A stretch of DNA of 64,000 nucleotides from an uncultured Treponema sp. GTDB lineage: Bacteria > Spirochaetota > Spirochaetia > Treponematales > Treponemataceae. Positions 51,143-58,531 of this stretch are shown piece by piece. Position numbers and translations under genes: made by a program. Within the stretch, counting starts at the first letter, position 1. Each line of letters starts with the position of its first letter. The DNA lies in NCBI GenBank assembly GCA_900317625.1, contig ONHK01000007.1:1-64000 (forward strand). Reading direction: 5' to 3'. The notes beneath the pieces were generated by a model. That model worked only from the letters and a program-made list of their open reading frames with translations, did no database searches and was not told the DNA's origin.

Positions 51143-53332
51143 ATGAAACTGGATGAGATAAAAACGCCTGTCGCCTCACTTTCAGGAATTGGTCCTGCCG
51201 CAGAAAAATTGTTCGCAAAGCTGAATATTTTTACTGTGAGCGACCTTTTAAAATTTTATCCAAGAACATACGAAGACCGCCGCGAGCGGAATCCAATTTC
51301 AAAATTTGAATCGGCAAAAGTCCATACTGTTGCGCAAGTTACCGCCCACGAATTTTTTGGCTACGGACGAATGCGCACGCTAAAAATAATTATTTCAGAT
51401 GGAACAGCGTCCGCAAGCCTTATCGCATTCAACAGAACTTTTCTGCAACATTCCTTGCCGGTTGGCTGCATCGTTTCTGTAACAGGAACTTTCACGGTAA
51501 AATACGGGCAGATTCAAAGCACTGATTTTGATGTTACAAAACTTTCTGAAAACGGAAAAATTGAAGATTTTGAAAACCAGCCGTTGCCAGACTCAGGAAT
51601 TCTTCCGATTTATCCGCTCACAGAAGGACTTACGCAAAAAACTGTACGAAAAGCTGTTCAGGCTGCAATAAAGCAATACGACATTGGAATTGATGACAAT
51701 CTTCCAGAAAAATATATCCAAAAGCAGAATCTTCTTTCAAAAAAAGATGCGATAAAATTCATTCATCTGAGCCAAACGCCTTCAGAAATTCAAAAAGCCC
51801 GAAAAACTTTGATTTACGAGGAACTTTTTTATTTTCAAAAAGCGATTGCAGAGCGGGCTTTTAGACACAAAGGCTCGTTTCCAGCGGCAAATCTGGAAGA
51901 AGCAAGACAAGCAGGAACTGAGCAGTGGAACAAAAGCGGCAGGGAACTTTCCGCGCAGGAAAAATCTGATTTTGAAAAAAGCCTTTCGCCGCTTCAGAAG
52001 GAACTTTTGAACAGACTTCCATTCGAACTTACACCTGATCAGATTTTTGTAATCGACCAGATGAACAAAGATATTGACAAGGGCTTCCAAGAACGAGCGG
52101 CTCTGCTGAACGGAAAATCCACATCAAAAAAAATTCCTTTTACAATGCAGCGACTTCTGCAGGGCGATGTAGGCTCCGGAAAAACTCTTGTTGCATTTTT
52201 TGCATGCCTCAGAATAATCAACTGGAAAGGTCAGTGCGCGTTTATGGCGCCAACAGAAATTCTTGCCCGGCAGCACGCGGAATCAGCGGCAAAACTGCTT
52301 GAACCGCTCGGAATAAAGGTGGCTTTTCTTACAGGAAACGTAAAAAGTTCAGGACGAACAAGGCTTTTAAATGCGCTAAAATCCGGTGAAATAAATATTG
52401 TAATCGGAACGCACGCACTTTTCAGCAAGCAGGTTGTTTACAATGATTTGCAGCTTGCAGTTATTGATGAGCAGCATAGATTCGGCGTTATCCAGCGCCA
52501 GTCAATCCTTGAAAAAGGTAGACATACAGAAACAGAGCCACAAGTAACTTTTGAGCCTCATCTTCTGATGATGAGCGCAACCCCTATTCCGCAAACGCTT
52601 GCCCTTACAGTTTTCGGCGATTTGGACGTAAGCGTAATCCGGACAATGCCAAAAGGACGCAAGCCAATTCAGACCTATCTTGTAAAAGAAGGAAATGAGC
52701 ACAACGCATACGAAGCCGTGCGTAACCAGCTAAAAGCGGGATACCAGGCATATTTTGTTTATCCAGCAATAAATTCCGAAAACGAGAACGGCGAAATTCA
52801 GGATATAAAATCCGCAGAAGAAAATTTCAAGAATCTTTCACAAAATATTTATCCAGAATATAAATGTGCCCTGCTTCACTCAAAAATTGAAGAAGAACAG
52901 CAAATCCAGATTTTAAAAAATTTTCAGAGCGGAAAAATACAGGTTTTAGCGGCAACCACAGTAATTGAAGTCGGAGTTGATGTTCCAAACGCAACAAGCA
53001 TCGTAATTGAACAGGCAGACAGATTCGGTTTAGCCCAGCTTCATCAGCTTCGCGGTAGAGTCGGCAGAGGAAATTCGCAGTCATTCTGTTTTTTGATTTA
53101 CAGCAAAAAAATAACAGAAACTGGAATAGAAAGAATGAAAGTCCTTCGCCAGAACACAGACGGTTTTATAATCGCAAACCAGGATTTAAAACTAAGAGGT
53201 CCCGGCGAAATCACCGGAACCGCACAGGCTGGAAACCTTTCTCTTGGAATCGCAGACATCATCCGCGACCACGATATTCTTGTTCAAGCCCGAAATGATG
53301 CATTTGAATACACAAAAAGTTTATTCAACTAA
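51143..53332 (+). CDS. recG: ATP-dependent DNA helicase RecG
   Basis: RecG (729 residues) remodels stalled replication forks and branched DNA. The N-terminal wedge domain (about 1-160, with LLKFYPRTYEDRRE and the OB-fold VAQVTAHEFFGYGRMRTLKI) precedes SF2 helicase motifs: QGDVGSGKTLVAFFA (I), VIDEQHRFGV (II, DEQH), MSATPIPQTLALT (III), and the QLRGRVGRG motif VI with the RecG-specific LKLRGPGEITGTAQAG. A normal length. Its stop overlaps the stop of the convergent sigma-factor gene by 3 nt, so the two mRNAs overlap at their ends. Confidence 0.95.
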   Translation: MKLDEIKTPVASLSGIGPAAEKLFAKLNIFTVSDLLKFYPRTYEDRRERNPISKFESAKVHTVAQVTAHEFFGYGRMRTLKIIISDGTASASLIAFNRTFLQHSLPVGCIVSVTGTFTVKYGQIQSTDFDVTKLSENGKIEDFENQPLPDSGILPIYPLTEGLTQKTVRKAVQAAIKQYDIGIDDNLPEKYIQKQNLLSKKDAIKFIHLSQTPSEIQKARKTLIYEELFYFQKAIAERAFRHKGSFPAANLEEARQAGTEQWNKSGRELSAQEKSDFEKSLSPLQKELLNRLPFELTPDQIFVIDQMNKDIDKGFQERAALLNGKSTSKKIPFTMQRLLQGDVGSGKTLVAFFACLRIINWKGQCAFMAPTEILARQHAESAAKLLEPLGIKVAFLTGNVKSSGRTRLLNALKSGEINIVIGTHALFSKQVVYNDLQLAVIDEQHRFGVIQRQSILEKGRHTETEPQVTFEPHLLMMSATPIPQTLALTVFGDLDVSVIRTMPKGRKPIQTYLVKEGNEHNAYEAVRNQLKAGYQAYFVYPAINSENENGEIQDIKSAEENFKNLSQNIYPEYKCALLHSKIEEEQQIQILKNFQSGKIQVLAATTVIEVGVDVPNATSIVIEQADRFGLAQLHQLRGRVGRGNSQSFCFLIYSKKITETGIERMKVLRQNTDGFIIANQDLKLRGPGEITGTAQAGNLSLGIADIIRDHDILVQARNDAFEYTKSLFN

Positions 53333-54162
53333 GCAACATAACTTTCAAGCCGACGTGCACGAGTCGGATGCTGCATTCTAACCAGCGCATGTTTTTCAAT
53401 CTGTCGGATTCTTTCCTTTGTAAGATTGAATTTATCGCCAACTTCTTTCAAAGACATCGGTTTTTCAACTCCGATTCCATAGCGCATTTTAAGAACTTCA
53501 GCTTCCGCTGGCTTCAAAGTTGAAAGAACATTATTCAAATCTTTCTGCATTTCCTTGTTGATTACAAAATCTTCCGGCAGAACATGAGCCTTATCCTCAA
53601 GCATTGCGCCCAAAGTTGTAACAGAATTATCTTTTCCAGCAACATCAGCATCAAGAGAAGCCATATCCCGGCTTATTTCAAGCAATTCCCGAACATGACT
53701 TGCATCCATATTCAACATTGCGGCAATTTCCGAAAATTCCTGTTCTTCAGAAACTTTGTCTTTTATTGTTTTCATGGCGCGTTCAATCTGAACAAGTTCA
53801 TTCGCCTTGTTCTGCGGCAAACGAATCGCGCGGCTCTTTTCGCAGATAGCTTTAAGAATCGACTGACGAATCCACCAAACCGCATATGAAATAAAATGAT
53901 AACCCTTTGAAACATCAAATTTATCAATCGCAGTCAAAAGACCAATATTTCCTTCGCTGATAAGATCCTCAAGTTCAAGACCTTTTCTCTGATATTTTTT
54001 GGCGACATTGACAACAAAACGAAGATTTGCATTTACAATCTTATTCTTTGCAAGTTTATCACCTGCGGCGGCCTTTTTTGCCAATTCAGTTTCTTCTTCA
54101 TAAGAAAGAAGAGGAATCTTGTTGATTTCTTTAAGATAAATTGAAATTGTGCTGTCTGTCAT
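53329..54162 (-). CDS. RNA polymerase sigma-70 family factor (alternative, RpoS/SigA-like)
   Basis: A 277-residue sigma factor without region 1.1. Regions: 1.2 (DSTISIYLKEINKIPLLSYEEETELA), 2 (NANLRFVVNVAKKYQRKGLE, LEDLISEGNIGLLTAIDKFD, YAVWWIRQSILKAI for -10 binding), 3 (RLPQNKANELVQIERAMKTI) and 4 with its helix-turn-helix (SLKEVGDKFNLTKERIRQIE). Its size suits a group 2 or nonessential sigma rather than the housekeeping factor. A sigma-54 promoter lies upstream, and GGAGG sits 6 nt before the ATG. A pairing with groES downstream is, from memory, also seen in T. pallidum. In Borrelia the group-2 factor RpoS is likewise under sigma-54 control. Confidence 0.9.
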   Translation of the reverse strand: MTDSTISIYLKEINKIPLLSYEEETELAKKAAAGDKLAKNKIVNANLRFVVNVAKKYQRKGLELEDLISEGNIGLLTAIDKFDVSKGYHFISYAVWWIRQSILKAICEKSRAIRLPQNKANELVQIERAMKTIKDKVSEEQEFSEIAAMLNMDASHVRELLEISRDMASLDADVAGKDNSVTTLGAMLEDKAHVLPEDFVINKEMQKDLNNVLSTLKPAEAEVLKMRYGIGVEKPMSLKEVGDKFNLTKERIRQIEKHALVRMQHPTRARRLESYVA

Positions 54163-54196
54163 AATTTGCCTCCAAAATAATCTACACTAAATATTA

Positions 54197-54212
54197 TGCA
54201 AGAACCGTGCCA
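54197..54212 (-). promoter_or_regulatory. Sigma-54 (-24/-12) promoter of the sigma-factor gene
   Basis: On the minus strand TTGGCACGGTTCTTGCA matches the RpoN consensus YTGGCACGRNNNTTGCW at every fixed position, with the GG (-24) and GC (-12) dinucleotides correctly 10 bp apart. The start would be near 54187, about 25 nt before the ATG at 54162, with the GGAGG in that leader. No sigma-70 promoter of comparable quality is seen there. Confidence 0.8.
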
Positions 54213-54256
54213 AGTTTTATCAAAAAAGTAAATTTTAATGTTTAAATTCATAATTT

Positions 54257-54426
54257 TTTTATTGAACCAACAAAAGCGTAGACGAATTTACAATTTGTGA
54301 AGACTTTGGGCGATTAAATCAATAAAAGTGCGCAGCACCCAAAAATATACAAACGAAGTGCGAGCCCAACCGTCTGGAGCAAATTGAAAATCCGTCGAAA
54401 GCGTTTTTTTTAGAAAGAAATAAAAT
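54257..54426 (-). repeat. Interspersed nested-palindrome element, copy 4
   Basis: The second stem on the plus strand is GACGAATTTACAATTTG (54281-54297) with CAAATTGAAAATCCGTC (54380-54396), which pairs with a few mismatches. The third stem is TTGGGC/GCCCAA and the tip hairpin GTGC-TGC-GCAC. Outer arms are short (TTTTATT/AATAAAA). The 14-nt direct repeat AAATTCATAATTTT flanks it (54244-54257 and 54446-54459). This copy lies between divergent genes, unlike the others. In the 461-base gap 54163-54623 there are otherwise only the two promoters. Confidence 0.75.
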
Positions 54427-54547
54427 TCATTTTTTGAGATAATTAAAATTCATAATTTTAAAACTGGGTAATTTTTCCCTACCTTCAAAAATCATATCCA
54501 AATTTGAGTAAATTTTACCCACACGATACATTTTTTTCATTTTTTTG

Positions 54548-54577
54548 TTGACGATTCAATGCAGATTTTCTTATATT
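54548..54577 (+). promoter_or_regulatory. groES promoter
   Basis: TTGACG (54548-54553), 18 bp, TATATT (54572-54577), start near 54584 and a 40-nt leader with AGGAGC before the ATG. No CIRCE repeat (TTAGCACTC-N9-GAGTGCTAA) is present here or before groEL. Confidence 0.55.
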
Positions 54578-54623
54578 TAATGGTAGAAAAAGAAATTATT
54601 TTCCAAAATAGGAGCAAAATAGA

Positions 54624-54896
54624 ATGAAAATTAAACCATTAGCAGACAGAATTCTTGTAAAAAATGACGCAGCTGAAACAAAAACAGCAAGCGGACTTTA
54701 CATTCCAGAAGCAGCACAGGAAAAAACCCAGACAGCTACAGTTGTAGAAGTTGGTCCTGGCACAGATGAAGACAAAATCACAGTAAAGAACGGTGACCGC
54801 ATCATGTACGACAAATATGCAGGCACACAGGTAAAACTCGATGGAGAAGATTATCTTATTCTTCGAATGAGCGATGTTATTGCTGTTATTGAATAG
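54624..54896 (+). CDS. groES: GroES co-chaperonin
   Basis: A 90-residue GroES: MKIKPLADRILVKNDAAETK, the mobile loop KTASGLYIPEAAQEKTQTAT that docks to GroEL, VVEVGPG, and the roof KVSYDKYAGTQ-like segment MYDKYAGTQVKLDGEDYLIL. Heptameric lid of the GroEL chamber. In this window groEL lies 7 kb away on the other strand, so the usual groESL operon is split. A small hairpin related to the interspersed element ends its transcript. Confidence 0.96.
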   Translation: MKIKPLADRILVKNDAAETKTASGLYIPEAAQEKTQTATVVEVGPGTDEDKITVKNGDRIMYDKYAGTQVKLDGEDYLILRMSDVIAVIE

Positions 54897-54911
54897 TTTT
54901 TAAGATTTAAT

Positions 54912-54958
54912 AAAAACGCAGACGAATTTGCATTTTGTAAAATCGCCTGCGCTTTTTT
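54912..54958. terminator. Bidirectional terminator, miniature relative of the interspersed element
   Basis: AAAACGCAG (54913-54921) and CTGCG (54947-54951) plus T-run form a terminator between groES and the convergent TPR gene, whose stop codon overlaps it. The sequence GCAGACGAATTTGCATTTTG is close to the GTAGACGAATTTACAATTTG arm of copy 4, with the whole centre missing. It appears to be a deletion or precursor form of that element. Confidence 0.7.
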
Positions 54959-56825
54959 ATTTAACACCAGATTTTATTTTTGTAACCAAAAGCTTTGCTT
55001 CAGCACTTTTCGGATTCAAAGTCGAGCTGTATTCCGCACAAATCCTTGCATTTTTCAAGTCATTTGAATCAAGGTAAATCAGCGCCATTCTAAACATCGC
55101 GAGCGACTTTATTTTTTTTTCCGAACTTCGCCCATTCACTTTTTTGTACAGTTCCAAAGCATCCGTTTTTCGCCCTATAGAATTATAAACTGCCGCCAGA
55201 TTCATTGCCGCAGAATCACTCACCGCCACATTCACAAAATCTTTTTCACCATTTTCAAAAACACAATACTCGCCAAGCCGCACAGAATCAGAATTTCTCC
55301 CTGACAGAGCAGAAAAATAAAACGCATATTCACTTTCAACAGCAGAAAAATCATTGATTTTTTTTATGACATTCATCCAAAAATCGTTGTCACAAGGAAT
55401 TTTATATTTTGCTGAAACATATTTGTAGAAAAGTTTCCACGCTTCTTCCGTCTGTTTTGTCTCCAAAAGAAAATTCAACGCATATTCAAATAAAATCTCT
55501 GGATAAACAGATGGAGAAACAGCATTTTCCTCCAAAATTCTCCAGACATCAGCAGTTTTTTCAGTTTCAGTAAGAGTTTTTTCTGTCTTATATCTTAAAT
55601 CAAGGCGAACAACAAAAAGCAACGGAGATTTTTTTCTGGCAAGACTTTCGTCAATCCGGATAAGCGCATCACTCAAAGGAATTTTAGGGCGGCGGTCATA
55701 ACGCTCCATCTCAAGAGAAGCCAATCCTTCATCGCGAAGCTGCATTTGAGTAAATTCCTTATTCTGCGGCAAGTTTGAATTGTAGGCAAAATTCGCATAA
55801 GATGTAAGTCCAGGAACATAATCAGGCCAATTTTCAACACAAAATCTAAGAAGCAAGAGTGCATGGCTTTCATCACCAAAATCCATAGCCCATTTTGCGC
55901 TGTTTACAAAAATCGGCGGCAGAAAGATATTTTCATCCCGTTCTGTTTCAGAAAGATTAAAATCTCCACTGGAATTTTCAATTGAATCAAGATAATTTCT
56001 TCGTATCGTTTCCGCGCTAGCCGAATCCCCAAGCCAAGTATAAGAATCCTGCAAAACCGCGCTTATTTCCGCAACAGAAACCTTACGCTTTTCCTTTCCA
56101 GTCCGCGAATCTGCAAAAGAAATTGCCATATTTCCATAATTCACCGCATCACCAAAACGAGCGGCATCATACATAACAAGCGACCAAAAATAACCGTCAT
56201 TTGCCTCAAGAATATTGTTGCTTCCCGGATGAACAGAAGCCGCTTTCTCGTATGCACCTAGCGCAAGATGCAACAATGCGCAGTTTCTTAACCAGGCAGA
56301 ATCTTTTGAACCTGCATATGCATCAAAATAAACTGTAAAATATTCCGGTGACAAAAATATTTTTGCGAGTTCAGATTTCTTTGACTTTTCAAGAACATTT
56401 CTAAAAACCGCTTCCGAATAAACCGAACCATACCGCGTTCCCTGAAGCCCCTTTCCAGCGGCAAGAGCTTCTTCAGTTCGTCCATTTTTAAGCAAAAAAT
56501 ACGCATAAACTGCGTTCAATTCATTATTTTTAGGATTTTTTTTAATTGCGCGGACAATAGTTTTTTCAGCTTTTTCAAAAAGGTCAAGTTTAATGTAACG
56601 CTTGAAAATTCCGATTTCAATCCAAGAACTGTAAGCTTTTTTCTCAATCTTATCTAGTTCCCGTTCGGCATCTTTGAATTGTTCCTGATTTATAAGAATA
56701 TCAATCTGATCAAGCGCGGAAGAGATTGATTTTTCTTCCGCGCGGTTTGAACATGAAAAAAAAACCGGCAGAAACAGCACGGCCAACGCAATGCACAAAA
56801 AATTTCTGACCGATTTTTTTATCAT
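54957..56825 (-). CDS. TPR-repeat lipoprotein
   Basis: A 622-residue lipoprotein (lipobox FFSC, Cys25) composed mostly of paired helices. TPR-like units are clear at about 35-130 (INQEQFKDAERELDKIEKKA; AEKTIVRAIKKNPKNNELNA; ALKNGR-type) and at the C-terminus (MNLAAVYNSIGRKTDALELY; ALIYLDSNDLKNARICAEYS). The middle is more diverged. TPR lipoproteins in treponemes act as envelope scaffolds or partners of transporters. Its start overlaps the end of nusB (adjacent coordinates), so it is the last gene of a nusB unit. Confidence 0.8.
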   Translation of the reverse strand: MIKKSVRNFLCIALAVLFLPVFFSCSNRAEEKSISSALDQIDILINQEQFKDAERELDKIEKKAYSSWIEIGIFKRYIKLDLFEKAEKTIVRAIKKNPKNNELNAVYAYFLLKNGRTEEALAAGKGLQGTRYGSVYSEAVFRNVLEKSKKSELAKIFLSPEYFTVYFDAYAGSKDSAWLRNCALLHLALGAYEKAASVHPGSNNILEANDGYFWSLVMYDAARFGDAVNYGNMAISFADSRTGKEKRKVSVAEISAVLQDSYTWLGDSASAETIRRNYLDSIENSSGDFNLSETERDENIFLPPIFVNSAKWAMDFGDESHALLLLRFCVENWPDYVPGLTSYANFAYNSNLPQNKEFTQMQLRDEGLASLEMERYDRRPKIPLSDALIRIDESLARKKSPLLFVVRLDLRYKTEKTLTETEKTADVWRILEENAVSPSVYPEILFEYALNFLLETKQTEEAWKLFYKYVSAKYKIPCDNDFWMNVIKKINDFSAVESEYAFYFSALSGRNSDSVRLGEYCVFENGEKDFVNVAVSDSAAMNLAAVYNSIGRKTDALELYKKVNGRSSEKKIKSLAMFRMALIYLDSNDLKNARICAEYSSTLNPKSAEAKLLVTKIKSGVK

Positions 56826-57341
56826 TTAAGAATTTTTCTCCGCCAAATCTTTGCTGATATGATCGAGAATTGCATTTGTAAATTTATGGGTTTCGTCCTC
56901 GCCATAATCTTTTACAATTTCAACGGCTTCATCGATTACAATTTTTGGATCAATTTCTTTTTGATAAAGAAGAGAATAAACGCTCATTCTAATTACGGCA
57001 AGAGCAACCTTATTAAGACGTTCAATTGTCCACTTTGAAGAAAGATGACCTTTTATAATTTCATCAATCTGCTGAACATTTTCAACAGTTCCTTTCACAA
57101 GAATTCTTGCGTAATCAAAAACTTCCTGTTTTTTTGCAGGCGTAAGTTTTTCAAACTGGTTCATCTGCTTTTCCAACAGACAATACTTTACTTCCTCAGA
57201 AGAATCTTCACCAACTTCAGAAGCATCAAAAACATCACGCTCAAGCCACGAAAACGAAATAAGATCATTTACATCAACGCTGGCAACATCCCATGAATAC
57301 AAAGCCTGAAAAGCAAGAATTCGGCTTATTCTTCTAGACAT
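56826..57341 (-). CDS. nusB: Transcription antitermination protein NusB
   Basis: A 171-residue NusB, the RNA-binding partner of NusE in rRNA antitermination. The start RRISRILAFQALYSWDVASV and the core LVKGTVENVQQIDEIIKGHL, WTIERLNKVALAVIRMSVYS and DPKIVIDEAVEIVKDYGEDE are typical. It is longer than E. coli NusB (139) by an insertion of about 25 residues near 35-70. It is preceded by the SurA-like gene (15 nt gap). Confidence 0.92.
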   Translation of the reverse strand: MSRRISRILAFQALYSWDVASVDVNDLISFSWLERDVFDASEVGEDSSEEVKYCLLEKQMNQFEKLTPAKKQEVFDYARILVKGTVENVQQIDEIIKGHLSSKWTIERLNKVALAVIRMSVYSLLYQKEIDPKIVIDEAVEIVKDYGEDETHKFTNAILDHISKDLAEKNS

Positions 57342-57356
57342 AAATTCCTCCCTGCC

Positions 57357-58436
57357 TTACCAAGAAAGAAGTTTTGTCAAAGCATCACCAGTCTTTTTGC
57401 GTTCAACATTTGTTTCTGTATCAAGTTCTTTTGCAATTTCCTGCGCCGCAACTGTAAAATACTGCATAACTTTCTGCTGTCCCAAAGAACTGCGGATGTA
57501 GTCGTAAACAGTTGTTGTTGAATCCGGCTGAACAACATCGCTCAAAGAAAGCATTTTAGCATCATATTTTTTGATGATTGTATAAAACTGAAAATGCGAA
57601 TCAAATTCCCCAACGCTAGAAAAATAACCAACATTATTGTCAAACAATGAAAGAAGATCCTTGTAAGAAATTCCAAGCTGCTGAGCGCTTACCTGATTCT
57701 TATTGATAAGCATTTCTCCAGACTGGAAACCGGAATTTTCCTTTTTTGACTCAACAGTCATCTGGTTTACAGTAAGTTTTTTATCCTTCAATTTGTTGAA
57801 AAGGTCGTTTGCCTTTGCACGAGCGGCTTCAGCATCCTTGTCTTTTGGAATTACAACCATATAAAGCTTGAGCATATCAGTCCATACAAACTGAGACTTG
57901 TTCAACTCATAGAACGCGCGGATTTCTTCATCTGTTGCGGCAACAGACTTAATTTCATTTTCACGCTGATGAAGAATATACTGCTGAACCAATGTCTGGT
58001 TTTTAAGATAAGTCTTATATTCTGCAACCGACATTCCAATCTGCTGTTTCATAAAATCATCAAGGGAAAGATTTGTCTGCTGCTTAATCACCGTCTCAAG
58101 TTCAGACTGAGTTGCATTTCTTCCAAGAAGCTGCTGGCTCACCTGCTGAAGGAACATCTGTTCAATCTGACTGTCTGTGATTGAAATTCCAGATTTTTGT
58201 GCAGCCTGAAGAACCAATTTTTCCTGAATCAATGCGTCAAGAACCTTTTTTCTGTCATCAACAGAAAGAACAGAACCTCTTTGTTTCTCATACATTTCAA
58301 CACGAGTTTTAATCTGCTTCAATGAAATTGATTCGTTTTTGTTAAGTTTTACCACTGCAAGAACCTGAAGATCGTTCTGTGCAAAAAGTGCCGCACACAT
58401 AAATAAAGCTAAAAATGCAACTGCAAAACGTTTCAT
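57357..58436 (-). CDS. SurA-like periplasmic chaperone
   Basis: A 359-residue exported protein (signal peptide RFAVAFLALFMCAALFAQN). The N-terminal part is a SurA_N-type domain (KTRVEMYEKQRGSVLSVDDR; KVLDALIQEKLVLQAAQKSG; DSQIEQMFLQQVSQQLLG) followed by a helical middle and a C-terminal region (about 175-330) in the place of a parvulin domain, though the parvulin active-site residues are not evident to me. It should help outer-membrane proteins fold. It sits between alaS and nusB and probably shares a transcript with nusB. Confidence 0.78.
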   Translation of the reverse strand: MKRFAVAFLALFMCAALFAQNDLQVLAVVKLNKNESISLKQIKTRVEMYEKQRGSVLSVDDRKKVLDALIQEKLVLQAAQKSGISITDSQIEQMFLQQVSQQLLGRNATQSELETVIKQQTNLSLDDFMKQQIGMSVAEYKTYLKNQTLVQQYILHQRENEIKSVAATDEEIRAFYELNKSQFVWTDMLKLYMVVIPKDKDAEAARAKANDLFNKLKDKKLTVNQMTVESKKENSGFQSGEMLINKNQVSAQQLGISYKDLLSLFDNNVGYFSSVGEFDSHFQFYTIIKKYDAKMLSLSDVVQPDSTTTVYDYIRSSLGQQKVMQYFTVAAQEIAKELDTETNVERKKTGDALTKLLSW

Positions 58437-58531
58437 ATATAAATTCCTTTTTTTTATTTTCTAATATTTTACACCATAAAACCCACAAAATGTAAAAATA
58501 GTTACAAATTTTTGAGTTTTTTGCAAAAATA

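Noticed and set aside
54461..54623. CIRCE element upstream of groES
   Set aside because: I looked for TTAGCACTC...GAGTGCTAA on both strands; only weak A/T palindromes such as GTAAATTTTAC are present.
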